In this document: one piece after another, positions 29,729 to 41,248 of the stretch | Layout: every line of letters begins with the position of its first letter | Numbering within the stretch: position 1 is the first letter of the stretch | Assembly: GCA_949152475.1 (NCBI GenBank) | Contig: OX424563.1 | Span: 5,491,001-5,555,000, forward strand | Length of the DNA: 64,000 nt | From: Terebella lapidaria | Lineage: Eukaryota > Annelida > Polychaeta > Terebellida > Terebellidae | Reading direction: 5' to 3' | Notes under the pieces: model-generated | Database searches by the model: none | Told to the model about the DNA's origin: nothing | The model's input: the letters and a program-made list of their open reading frames with translations, nothing else | Program-made: the position numbers and the translations under genes

Positions 29729-30886
29729 ATGGTGAATATACGTAAGGCCACAGTATGTGATCACATACGGTTTGTGATTAGCGCAATTCTCCTGCTCTTT
29801 TCCCTGATTGTCACGAGTTATGCCATTGTGATGAAGCAGACCAGTTTCTTTGATGCTGTGCCTGGGTGGGTAGCTCTCATACTGTTCTTTATAGATCTGT
29901 TTCTTTTGGGGATTGTTGAAGGTTTGCAAATTGCTCTCGTAGAGTTAAAGCGCCAGCATCCTGACGCTTACAAAGTCACGCACCCGGCAGCCTACCGATT
30001 AGGTTTGATAGCGGGGCGAGGGGACAATGTAGAACGGTTCCTCATGGGACGACAAGTCAGCGTTGTCATCCTGGTCTTCTTCGCTGCCAAGCTGACCACA
30101 ATCCATGCCAACGACACCGATGGGAAGTTCCTGTTCCCTGTGCCGGGCTGGTACCAGGCAGCATTCCTAGAGACGGGCTTCCTCTCCTGTATTGTGGTCG
30201 TCATTCTTGCCCAGCTCATGCCACAGATTGTCGCAGCCAAATACCCAGTCCACTTCCTCCAGTACATCATCATGAAGCCTGCTTACTACTTCTGTATCTT
30301 CATCGAGATGACCGGCCTGACGCACATCTGCTGGTGTCTGGCGACTCTCATGGAGAAAGCTTCAGGGATGGAAGATGACCTCACGACCGTCAATCCCATG
30401 GAGCATGTAATAGAAGGCGAGACTGCATCAGAGACGCTACAGCGAGTGAGCACCGACCTTGACTTTCTGAATGACACATCGAGTGATGAGCCAGAGCCAC
30501 CTTTAGGAGACAACTCGGGCCAGGAGGTCAAGTTGTCAGTCAGTGATAAGGTCACCCACGGACAACTCTCACGCTTCTCGGCGATGATCGACACCATCAA
30601 TCGCTCCGTCACGCCAGACATGCTGCTCGTCATCCGTCACTTCCTGGACAACCACCCGGAAATGTTTGCTCAGTTTCCCTCCGTCATTGGCAACAAGATG
30701 TACCCGGCTCCCCAGGCTCTCGCGGAGCAGATCGCTGAAGACGGCTATCCGGTACCGAAGTTCCTGACTGACATCTCCGACCCAGAACACGTCCCACCGC
30801 ACATTGTTGCCTGCAAACTGATGTCCGAGAACCAACGCCTTAGAGACGAGGTCAAGTTCCTCAAAACAAAGCTGGAACACGTCTGA
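29729..30886 (+). CDS. Silicon transporter-like membrane protein (SIT-L)
   Basis: A 385-residue membrane protein in one exon, started at the ATG in ACCATGG. Five hydrophobic segments are seen at about 13-35, 46-70, 110-126, 146-168 and 186-208. The end of helix 2 carries 'EGLQ' (64-67) and the start of helix 3 'MGRQ' (106-109): the EGxQ and GRQ motifs that define silicon transporters of diatoms and choanoflagellates. Those proteins have ten helices and two motif pairs; five helices with one pair is the SIT-L form known from haptophytes, foraminifera and some animals. Helix 4 ends 'AQLMPQIVAA'. The cytosolic-looking tail (210-385) is acidic and ends in a short coiled coil ('LMSENQRLRDEVKFLKTKL'). 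Substrate is inferred, not shown; SIT-L proteins may act in silicon handling or calcification. A long 3' UTR follows. Confidence 0.82.
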   Translation: MVNIRKATVCDHIRFVISAILLLFSLIVTSYAIVMKQTSFFDAVPGWVALILFFIDLFLLGIVEGLQIALVELKRQHPDAYKVTHPAAYRLGLIAGRGDNVERFLMGRQVSVVILVFFAAKLTTIHANDTDGKFLFPVPGWYQAAFLETGFLSCIVVVILAQLMPQIVAAKYPVHFLQYIIMKPAYYFCIFIEMTGLTHICWCLATLMEKASGMEDDLTTVNPMEHVIEGETASETLQRVSTDLDFLNDTSSDEPEPPLGDNSGQEVKLSVSDKVTHGQLSRFSAMIDTINRSVTPDMLLVIRHFLDNHPEMFAQFPSVIGNKMYPAPQALAEQIAEDGYPVPKFLTDISDPEHVPPHIVACKLMSENQRLRDEVKFLKTKLEHV

Positions 30887-32110
30887 TGAATGATGGGCAC
30901 AACATCTATAGGTTTATTGGTTTGGAGATATTCAAAGCGGCGGGGCATACATGTGTTATGTCACACATCTTCACTTGTAATACTGCAAAATTAGTTTGGA
31001 GATCTGCATGTTTTAGTTCAGATTGTTTATTCACATCATATTGTAGCATATATCAAACAAAGGTCACAAATATATGGAGTATCAAAAATGTTATGTGTGA
31101 TTGGTTTGCGTATCAAGTACCCATCATAATATTTTCCTTGTTTTGGTTATATATATATATCTGTTACTGTGCACATGAATAGATGCTTTTGCTACTGTTC
31201 AATCGATTTTGTGATCACATGTTCATTGATTGGTTTTCTTAACTTTTGATCTGGAATTTTTTTTTGCTCTTTTATTGTATGTTAATGTATATTCATACAC
31301 TTTTTTTATCAAAATCTTCCAGCGGAAGAATCTCTATTTATAAATACGCTTGTAGTTATTGTGATCTGACGAAGATCGTGAGGATTTATCTTTTTGTGAA
31401 AGGTTGCATATACTCGGGCAGGTTTTACTGCCTCTATAAACGTTATTCAGGAACTACTTTTTGCATATACTAGTATGTTGTCCCATATATATTGTGATTG
31501 TTGATGGAATGTTATACATTTAATGCTGTACACGAGAGACCCAGATTGTCCGACAGTTTTTGACATCATGCATGATAATAGACATACCGGTAGTCACATC
31601 GCAAAATCCAAAGTAACAGTCTTGCACATCATTCAAGCTACCTTTTTCTAAATTTTCTCGATAAACAGGTTCTTCAAATATGAATGATATTCAAATTTAT
31701 TCATCAAATTGTTATTTGTAGAATTTTGAATTGTATACCTGACATATGGGTTGTTATTTCATTAACACACATTTACAGTTACTAATATATGTCATCAGCC
31801 ATCTCAATATTACTGTTTTCGATTGCTTATTTGTAAATCACAAATTGTTTGAAAATGATGTAGTTATCATGTTTGTGTTAGTTATATTGTTGTTAACTTC
31901 TTATCAATATTGTCCGAATGTCGTATTGATCGTCTACAAACCAAATTCGTTTTAGGATTTGGTGTCGAGTTAGTTGCATTGACTACATTTACACTGTTAT
32001 GATATACATATTTATTGTTCAGTATTACAATAACATGATATCTATTTACAACAATATTCCCATATATAGTTATCCCCAGAATCATGTAATATCAGTCAAT
32101 GCATAGCAGG

Positions 32111-32227
32111 GCATCGCCTAGCCCCAAAGGCGGCTCTTCAACCTGGTGATCGATATGAGCGATTGAATCAACAATCAACGGCCCATATCGATCACTAGGT
32201 TAGAGAGCCACTTTCGTTGCTAGGCAT
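32111..32227. mobile_element. Hairpin element in the SIT-L 3' UTR
   Basis: Two arms of about 45 bp (32111-32157 and 32184-32227) are inverted copies sharing GCCTAG, GGCTCT, AACCT and TGATCGATATG. The loop is 26 bases. It looks like a small foldback element and would form a stable stem in the transcript. Confidence 0.7.
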
Positions 32228-32724
32228 CACCAGTCATGACCAAACCAGGTGCATAATCAAATGTAGTGGCATAATTTTAGGAATAACGGCACTATTGATC
32301 ACAAGTAAACATATATTGATTATGTTCAGATTCATTTAACTGCAACATATTTTTATATCCGAAGAGCATATTTTTGAAATGTCATCCATTGTTATGCTAA
32401 ACATGTTAAATGATAACAAAACATTTCGTAAACACATTTGGCTTCCAATATTTGTATTTAGGAAATATTGTTCTAATTGAAAAAACATTATTTCAAAATG
32501 TATTCAGGCAATAAAGGTGCTAATAGTGAGGAATTGTGTTTAAATACATACTGAACTAGGAAATTTTGGTTGTATTTTTGACTTAAGTGACCATCCAGTA
32601 CAGGTGCTTTGTATATTGGTAATTACAGTTTTTCAGGGGTTATTTTTCCCTGGAATTGTCTTGTGGTTCTCTGCTGGAATCTGCCTTGTATTAAGGTACA
32701 TAATTAAGTGTGAACTGTTTTAGA

Positions 32725-32735
32725 AATAAAATAAA
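32725..32735 (+). terminator. Overlapping AATAAA polyadenylation signals
   Basis: AATAAAATAAA precedes GT-rich DNA (GTTGCTATTGGTTGTTTTT), a plausible poly(A) site for the SIT-L transcript. Confidence 0.6.
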
Positions 32736-33215
32736 GTCACTTCAATCAGTTGCTATTGGTTGTTTTTTCCATACCATTGTAATATGAGCACATAAGCTTT
32801 GTGTTGACATGCTGTGGCACCAGGCTTCTTGTTTATCTCTATGGTTGACCTAAAATCAAAAAGATACGTGTATTCTGTGCTAATATGAATACATTTTAGA
32901 TGAATGTCATTTTACAACTGAAAAATTATAAATTTTTTAAATGAAGTAATAAATATCATTCTATAAAGGAGGGAAACCTTACAGAATCGAATATTCACCA
33001 CGTTAGGGTTTTCAGCCATTTTAGCAGTTGCATCATCACAAATATGCTCCATCCGCCCAAAAATAAAACACCTGAAAGGTTTCATGGATACAAATCATGT
33101 AACAATTTGGAATAATATAGATATTTCTTCAATACAAAAACATTGCGAAATATTCCAAGACAATATTCTTATACTTTGAATGATTTGATTGGCTCCAAAT
33201 TGTTACTCATTCAGA

Positions 33216-36200
33216 TTATCCCCCGTGATACCTGTGGGATGAGAAGTCATAGTCGAGTCCGAGGCAGCTTCTGTCTTCGAACGACGCAGTGACACCGAGT
33301 CCAGCCGTGGAACACTTCTTGACGCAGTCTTGGAAGCTGTGGACATACGAGTGCTCGATCCCACGGAAGAACTGCTTGCCGAGGTTGAGCTCCGCCTGAC
33401 CATCCACTGCGGCTATCTCTGGCAAACCTAAAGAGATGTGGATTACATGTGAAACAGAAAGTTTTGTGAATGTCTGTATGTTGTAAATGGCAGGAAAGAA
33501 AACGACAAAAGCAATTTAGTTCTATGACATTGCGGGATGTTGTGTGTCACTTTCACAGTTGTTTGATGAACTTACTGCAAGGAACTTTCTTGAAGTGTAC
33601 CCGTTGTGGATGAGCCCGAAGCACTCCGCAAGCTGAACGGTGCGTGTGAAAGAAACATGTGCCGTCCTGTGTGTTGAAGTCTCCTGCGAAGCAGAAAGGC
33701 GTTCGCTCACAGGCCTGCCGACATCCATCCAGCCCAGAGACCTTGTGCTTGTACTGCACACCACCGTCTATGTAAAATCCCTTCATGTCCGAAATTGTCT
33801 TCTCTGAAAGCCAGCGTCACAAATGCATGCCATTGTTACCAGTATTACATACATGTAAATAAAATCAATTTGCAAGTTCTAACAGTTCACTCTGCAAGTT
33901 CTAACAGTTCAGTGGTGACAAATGATGTTCCATTACCTTTCTTTTTGTTCACTCTTGGTTGAGTTTGAATGTAGATCCTCTCACGAATATAAACTGGAAC
34001 TTTCACAAATTTCACTCTGACATTTGACTTTCCATACTCCGTGAAAACCCCTCCTCGCGAAGATTTGGAGTAGACAGCTGAGCCTCCAGTGACGGTGTAG
34101 TTACGTCTCCTGGAGCGTGAGGTCTGTGTGTAGGCATAGTGTAGGGGTTGTTGTGGAGATCTCTGACCAGGAACTGGAACAACTGATCTGGCCTCTTGGC
34201 TTCGTACAAATGGAGCAGCTGGTCTGGCCTCTTGGCTTTGTACAAATGGAGCAGGTGGTCTGGCCTCTTGGCGTTGTATAACTGGAGCAGGTGGTCTGGC
34301 CTCTTGGCTTCGTACAACTGGAGCAGCTGGTCTGGCCTCTTGGTTTTGTACAACTGGAGCAGTTGGTCTGGCGTCTTGGCTTCGTACAACTGGAGCAGCT
34401 GGTCTGGCCTCTTGGCTTCGTACAACTGGAGCAGCTGGTCTGGCCTCTTGGCTTCGTACAACTGGAGCAGGTGGTCTGGCCTCTTGGCTTCGTACAACTG
34501 GAGCAGCTGGTCTGGCCTCTTGGCTTCGTACACCTGGAAAAGCTGGTCTGATCGGTTGGACGGATCTCTGGATTTGACTCGCATGGTGGAAACTGTGGTC
34601 TCTTTTTGCTGCGATGTTCTCTCCTGCCGGGTTCTTAGAATGCTCTGCTTTCACTTGGTGTTTGCGGATGGGCTCATGTGGTCGACGTCTTTTATATACT
34701 TGTTTCATGGTGGGCCTTGGCTTAATTATCCTTCCTTTCCCACGAATGTGGTAGAGGCTTTTGACCTTGGCATTCCTCCGGACAGAATGTGGAGATGCCC
34801 TGGGGTTTTTGACCCTGAGCTCCATGCCATTCTCAAGAAAATCTCTTGCAGATAAATCTCCATCAATCCTAGCAAGAAGTTCCGATGATGGTTGATATAT
34901 CTCATCAATCGCACTTGGAGATTTTGATGGACGTTTCTTCTTCTCTTCTTCCAGGACATACCTCAGAAAGTCCTCGGCTTCACTGCTAGATTCAAGCAGC
35001 TTTGCTAGTTCATGAGGTCCGGGGTATCCATTATCATCTGTTTCATGGCTGACTTGGTCGACCAGTTCACTGGTTTGGGGATAGTGATGAGCAAAAGAAT
35101 TTAAAACATCTGAGTATCCATGCATATCATCATGCCATCCTGCAGTGTCAGTTTTCCTCGAAATTGTTTGCGTGTTGTCCTTCTCTGGAACATACAACAA
35201 CTGGCGACCTGATCCCAAAGAAGGTAATGCTCGATTCTGGGTCAGTGTTTGATGGACAACTGATCCCGATCTATGCTTGGATTGGATTGTCAGCTCATTC
35301 AGTGGGGGCTTCTGTGAGGACTGCTGTTGTTGATATTCAGATTGGGAGAGACTGCGTATTTGATTTTGTTCTCCATTGATTCTTGGAAAACTCACCTTTG
35401 GCTGATATTGTCCACTGGGAGGAATTGACCCACCAAACACCTGTTGAAATATCTGATCTCCGAAATCCTCTGGAGAAGGTGCGTACAAGTGACCTTGCTG
35501 ACTGCTCACACCTGATGCTGTTGGTTGCTGGGACGACACATGGTTTTGGACCTTCTCATTCAGCAAATATTTATGAACACCTGAATGCTCCCCATGATAT
35601 GCCATATTTGTTCTTCTATTGTCACTAAGACTCCAAGGATGGAGACTTGGGGACGACATATTGTTGAGGTCAAATAGCAAAGTACTAATTTCATCTTGAT
35701 ATGAACTTTCAATGTCTGTATCCATGTTATTAGACATATCAGTTGTATCATAACCGGTGTCCCATGCCAATGGTTGGACTGAATATGATGGTGCAGTCTT
35801 TGGCCAGCTTGAGTGAACTGAATCATATGTTTTTGAAGCAGGATTCGGACTTCGTTCATATGTTGTTTTGGGTTGAGAATATTGTTTCCATGGTGATCTC
35901 GTTGACTGTTGCCATGGAGATGACTGGGTTGATTGTAGTCCTTGTGAAGATGGTACATTTGATGGTGGTAGAGATGGTTGCCAAGGTGATGACTGGGAAG
36001 CAGACAGTCGTTGCCATGGGAATGTGATGGCATCTTGTACAGTCGACTGTACACCAGGTGTTGACGTCGGCAGCCGCCAGCTCGTTGGTTCGACAGGAGC
36101 TGCTTTCCTTGATAGCAATGCTTTCATCCTTTCGTCTCCCTGTTGAAGTGAATGACTGGTGCCTAACTGCCTTATTACTGGAGATGATGATGGCCACTGA

Positions 36201-37006
36201 GACTTCTGCTGTGTATATTGCATCTGTCCTGGGGGTGCAGCTTGCCATGTGTTGGCTGTTGTTCCTTGTGGCCATGGCGACTGTTCATCAATTGTATGCC
36301 ACAAATCTTTTAGTGCCCTGGATATGGCTTTCACACTGCCTGGAGAGTCGTGTGTCCATGGAGACGAGTCAGTCCGCCCACCCCAGTGATAAGTTTGTGT
36401 CTGTCTTGGAGCTGTAATAACCAGGACATCAGTCGAGTCATGAACAAATACTACACGATATCAAAATATAATTCGGGTAATTCCACACACCTATACCAGT
36501 ACTGGTAACAGACAGTAAACATGGAAAGATTGACTAGTGTGATTCTTAATAACATATTCACCTCCCAATAGGGGGTTATCAAACATCATTCAACAGAGGG
36601 CAGCATTGTACTATCAGTCCTTTTTGGCGCCAAAATCATAAACGGATATCGTCTGTAATCATTAATGACGTACATTTTGGCGGGAAAATTACGTTTATAT
36701 TGATCACCCCAGCAAAAACAATATAATGACGTCATAAGACTGATAAAGCAGTGCTGCCAGCTGGTGATTGCATATATTTCTGATAACCCCTCATTGATAT
36801 AGAAGGGCATAAAAAATGCTATGATTTGAGTACAATACTAGTATACCTGTGTGTCTCTGAGACTGATGGTACTGTGAGATCTGTGTGGACAGGTCCCTGT
36901 AGACTCCACTGGGACTGTACATCTGACAGCAGGTGCCCGCGATGAAGTTCACAATCAACAGCACTCTGTACATCCTTGCCATCGCTATCCACACATCACT
37001 CGCCAT
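33216..37006 (-). CDS. Secreted Pro/Gln/Ser-rich protein with tandem repeats and C-terminal PAN/apple domains
   Basis: Four exons join in phase: 37006-36847 (signal peptide, 'YRVLLIVNFIAGTCC'), 36411-33937, 33803-33576 and 33427-33216, about 1024 residues. The large exon is low complexity with SPWQ-like phrases, then a basic stretch, then ten 12-residue units of the SQEARPAAPVVR type (DNA about 34180-34550). Exon 3 is a PAN/apple module with six Cys ('GCRQACERTPFCFAGDF'). Exon 4 has a second, shorter one ('DCVKKC..RSCLGLDYD') and ends at TAA; a GT near the end leaves open a further exon. PAN domains bind proteins or sugars. The protein is probably extracellular; I do not recognise an orthologue. 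Starts at 37006 or 36982 are both possible. Confidence 0.75.
34175..34550 (-). repeat. 36-bp coding tandem repeat, about ten units
   Basis: Unit GTACGAAGCCAAGAGGCC plus 18 further bases, in frame with the secreted PAN protein. Neighbouring units differ by a few bases. Three other frames also stay open across it, which is a property of the repeat. Confidence 0.9.
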
Positions 37007-37009
37007 TTC

Positions 37010-38520
37010 CCAGCAGTGAACATTAGTAATATCCAAATGTTGGTGTACTTTAACATTGTATCATTATCCAAATCATATTATCGTTGGGCAATTATTTGTC
37101 ATTCACTTCTATCATGATCACTGATATTGCTTCGCGAAAATTCTGATTCCACAAAGCGAATATTGTTTGCAAGAATCCCATGGCAATACACACACACAAA
37201 CGACATTGAACCAGTCACACTCTTCCGGGAAGTCATTTCACACACTATTTTATACTACAATGACCACAGTGAGTTTGTTGCCTTGTTATGAGGAAATTTG
37301 CCCGAGGAGGTCATTAAAAAACACGACACGCACATACACACAAACGACTCAACCTGTGACAAGTAAAATGCCACTGCCCCTCATTACTTACATATAATTA
37401 ATGGGCACAACTCACAAGCAGCGTTCCTCACCAGTTCTGCCAGTCATCAAATCAATAAACATAGAAGTATATCTACATGTATTCACTTCCAATTTGGTGT
37501 TCTTTTTGATATAGTTTGTGCTGGAAGTTGCTCAAAAGTGGAAGAAATGGTAAAGGATTCAACAATATATATATCTGCAATTTTCATAGCATCTCATTCT
37601 ATTATGAGTGTTCCACAAAATATGTTTGTTTTTTTTGCACATATCTACCAAAAGAACGCTACTGAATGCATACCGGTAACACCTGGACATTGGCCACTGA
37701 CCATTCTGCAACAATCGAGATATGAAACTCTAACATAATTGTTTACATTATTCATACCCCCAGGCCCTTTAAACACAAGGTCATCTATTTTGTGTATGTT
37801 TTTATTCCAGGCTCCAGCCAACTGCATCTTCACACCGTATACCGGCACCATGTGGTACAACAAGGCTTGAACAATATGTGATAAATTTCAGTGAAAAGTA
37901 ACAGTGTATTTGCATAATGACAAGGCCTATTGTTTTATGAATGAAAATTGTTTTCCCATGGAATTTCTTCAATTCAACACCTGAACATAATCTGCAGCTA
38001 TGATTTATAGTGTAGGTGACTAGATATATGAATATGTGCATCATCATTTCCTTGTATAGAAGAATGAGCCACTATTACACTACATATGAATGGAGTTGCT
38101 CCGTTCATGTTACTGTGTAACTTCCATGTATATAATTATTCAAACTATCTAGGCTCTGATGAGAACATAATGGGGTACATTATCAGAAGATGCAAATTGT
38201 TTGCGTCTTTCTGTTTTTTGGACCACCTTGCCATATAAAGATATTCCGATTTTTACAGTTTAATCATGCATGACTAAAATCCATCAATATGCATAGGACA
38301 TGGTCAGTGCTGACCAGTACGGCAACTGAAACTTATCAACAATACTGACTTCGCTATGCATGAAAGGTTTCCCAAAAGAGGGCATGGAATGCAAGGTGGC
38401 TCTTTACCGAATGACTTCAATGAATTTGCAATTGGCGCGGGTACCCCATGATGATGAAGGTGATGAGAACATTTAAATTGAATTGAAAAAAAAAAGAGTA
38501 TACACAAGCTCATTCATAAT
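37010..38520. other. Intergenic, AT-rich
   Basis: No gene is recognised between the PAN gene start and BBIP1. Short open frames show no family signature. Confidence 0.5.
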
Positions 38521-38603
38521 ATATATTACAATGCACATGAAAATCAGTAAATGAACAGATTCCAGTCACAGGATATACACAAGAAACATAAATCCAGTAT
38601 TGA

Positions 38604-38846
38604 TTACATGCTGAATGTTGAGTCCATGCGGAGCCCAAACTCGTCCATTGGAGTTTTCTGAGCGTCCTTGTCCTGTTGTTTGACAGTCTCCTGAGCATCT
38701 TTCTGCATTTTCTCCAGTTTTTCGAGGGTGACGGACTTGAGTGGAAGCAGTTTTGGTTTACAAAGGACCGTGGTTGGCATGTCCTCTTGATACAGCAAGC
38801 CTTGCTTTGGCAGGATCGGCTGGAAACTGTTTGATGAACTGGACAT
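38604..38846 (-). CDS. BBIP1: BBSome-interacting protein 1 (BBIP1/BBIP10)
   Basis: An 80-residue protein with the conserved BBIP1 core: 'LPKQGLLYQEDMPTTVLCKP' followed by KLLPLKSVTLEKLEKM, which lines up with human BBIP1 '[20 protein letters not shown]' and its continuation. BBIP1 is the small subunit needed to assemble the BBSome, the coat that moves membrane proteins in cilia. The ATG at 38846 lies in CACCATG. A likely splice acceptor (CTGCTTGTCAG) lies about 30 bases upstream, so a 5' UTR exon is expected. The full coding sequence fits one exon. The Met- and Asp-rich tail after the helix is lineage-specific. Confidence 0.88.
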   Translation of the reverse strand: MSSSSNSFQPILPKQGLLYQEDMPTTVLCKPKLLPLKSVTLEKLEKMQKDAQETVKQQDKDAQKTPMDEFGLRMDSTFSM

Positions 38847-38849
38847 GGT

Positions 38850-40475
38850 GCCGTTGTGGGTAGCTTCTGCTGAGAACTGACAAGCAGAAAATCAATATAC
38901 ATTGTATTGATCATGTTGATATGTATTTGGGAAATGCTGAGTTGTGAACTGAACTATATCACAGTATATTCAGTATCACTGCCTCTGCAACATAAAAAAG
39001 ATTCCAATAAACCTCATTGACAGTTTACTCAGTTTGACAGTTTACTATGGGGATTAGAAGAACAATGTTGTGTCCGGTGGGCATAGCCCCTCAGACAAGA
39101 CAATATTGTTCATCAATAAGTTGTAAGGTTCGTAGTGTAGAAGTAATAGTAGTTTATTGACATTTTTTTTATCACAAAAATGGTACATAGATGGGATGAA
39201 ACACATATTAAATTTAACTATAAATGTCCAAAGATTAAGAATAAATTCAGAGACAATTAATAGTTCCAGTAATTCCAAGATGTAGATGGAGCTGTATAAA
39301 TCTTGTGGATGAACCAGTTATTTAAACTATGATTTATAGTCAGCTTCATTGGTCAATGAGCGGTGGTTATTGCTTGATTATTCAATCAGTCATTTATATA
39401 TAAACAAGAAAGTTAACCCATTTGGCCTATATATAACGAAACAAAAATCATTGCCTATAGAAACGCTATGGTGGTCGGTGGTGGTCAACAGCCGAATTCA
39501 TCAGACTTTTACTATGGGCAAGATATAGGTCAGTTTTTGTTTCGCATCGTATCTGCTTGAAAATGTATCCCCACTGAGTCAGATTTTCTGTTTATATACC
39601 CCCATTATCGCCCACATTCCAATCGGAATGCATCTCGCTTTCATGGATCATGCGATATTAATGATCAGTGGATGTCGTATTTGATGTCACCATGTTTTGA
39701 TTACAAGTACTAACTTTTTATTATTGTAGGAATGTCTCCTCTCATGTAGTTTTATGTTAAATAAGACACACGTTCAACTTTTAGGTCATCCGCTGATGTT
39801 GAGATTGTTGACATTCGCAACGATGGCAGACTGCGGTCGATGTAAATCCACACACAAGTTCGGGGTTACATTCAAATCAGTGAGTTCGGCCTACAGGTAT
39901 GCCTACCTTACTGTGCAAGCGCAGTATTGACTCCCGGGTATTGACTATAGATGTATAGTCAATACATCGCTTGCATTGTAATCTGTTACTATGTTTACAT
40001 GCAGCTAGCTAGCCCCACAGAATCTAAACAACAAAATTAAAATCTGATAAATGTCTGTTGCAAAAACAACAAAATTAAATTCTGACAGTTACCAGTTGTC
40101 TGTCTGTTGTTACGGTCAGACTTTTAATTTTGTTTTTGTTTCGTGGGGCTACATGCAGCCGTTATCCAAGACCATTACCGTCTTTGGTCATACGATCACA
40201 CAGCTGCATTGAATAATATTTAATTTTACAAACTTTTACATACTTTTCTTCAACTTGACCTCAAATTTGTGCGCACTACTCCAGGTCTTGCTTTGGCATG
40301 TCGTTCTACTATTAGGACCAATACGGTAGTTTAGAATTAAGATATTTATGGTGAAAGATTCATATTAATTGGCTCGAAGCATGAAAATATCAATCCTGTT
40401 AATCTGTTATCCATGGAATATTATATATGAATATATATATATATGCAGTAGGCCTATGTCATTAGAAACAAGAAC
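38850..40475. other. BBIP1 upstream region with a possible orphan first exon
   Basis: No confident gene. At 39821-39895 (+) an ATG in a good context opens 'MADCGRCKSTHKFGVTF' and ends at a donor (CTACAG|GTATGC), but no continuation was found. A small stem (GTATTGACT..AGTCAATAC) lies near 39935-39970. Confidence 0.35.
39997..40159. mobile_element. 145-bp MITE with 9-bp direct repeats
   Basis: Inverted ends AGCCCCAC..GTGGGGCT, with AACAAAATTAAAATCTGA inside and its inverted partner. It is flanked by ACATGCAGC at 39997-40005 and 40151-40159. A 9-bp duplication fits Mutator-like elements, though the family is not proven. Confidence 0.65.
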
Positions 40476-40493
40476 ACTTCAACACTGGTGATC

Positions 40494-40499
40494 TTTATT
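40494..40499 (-). terminator. AATAAA polyadenylation signal of FBXO41
   Basis: TTTATT on the plus strand gives AATAAAGATC on the minus strand, about 750 bases beyond the FBXO41 stop. No nearer canonical signal was noticed. Confidence 0.5.
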
Positions 40500-41248
40500 G
40501 AAAATTATCAGCAGTGTCCTCACACATACATGTAGAATACACCAAATATTACAAAAGGGGAGAAACAAACATCAGAATAATAGTATAATGCTTTGGCAAA
40601 TTGAAACAAAGACAAGTTACCAACATTCACTTTTCAAAAGAGGTTTTTTATTGGGTAAACTACATGTACATATTTTATTGACATCTCTCTCTCCCCAACT
40701 TTAAATTTATTTTCTATTTTCTACAGAGGCTCACAGTACAGAGCAAAGATAGTGTTCATATAAAATTCAAAAAGATGTATTTTCAAACTGTTATTGTTTA
40801 TAAAGGTAGCCATTATCAGCACACTGGTTGAAAAATCACTACACAGATTGAGCCAATACTTGTTGTAAAGATTCAATTATTCATCAATATACCAAATCAA
40901 TATCATGTTCATGAACCTTGAAAACAATGAAGGTACAGGTTTGTTCTTACACAAATGGCAAGTTTTAGCAAGCAAATGTGAGAAATGGGTGTCTCAAACC
41001 GTTTATAAAAAGATATTCAGATACTTGAGTTCATAACATATCACCACTATTCAACCTATTCAAAAAGGTGTAATAAGCAAAGCCATCTGAGCTGAAGTGG
41101 ACATTGAAAAGTAAATGTTACAAGCATAAACAAGCAAATGCAAAAAGATGGAAAAAGTACAGGTAGGCATATTCATTTGGTCACAAATACACTGTTTGAA
41201 ATGATAACTTTGAAATCATTATCCATTTTGAGCAAATTCAGTTGAAAT

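Larger units (their letters stand above)
30887..32755 (+). other. Probable long 3' UTR of the SIT-L gene
   Basis: AT-rich DNA without recognisable genes runs to two overlapping AATAAA signals at 32725-32735. A hairpin element is embedded at 32111-32227. Confidence 0.55.

Noticed and set aside
34012..34584. 190-codon second minus-strand frame of LYEAKRPDQLLQ-like repeats
   Set aside because: It is the shifted reading of the same 36-bp repeat and has no signal peptide or domain of its own.
34196..34855. 219-codon plus-strand frame of WSSWSGLLA-like repeats
   Set aside because: It is the antisense reading of the 36-bp coding repeat of the secreted PAN gene.
39821..39895. First-exon-like frame 'MADCGRCKSTHKFGVTF'
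   Set aside because: Good start and donor, but no continuing exon found before the convergent FBXO41 3' end. Left as an orphan.
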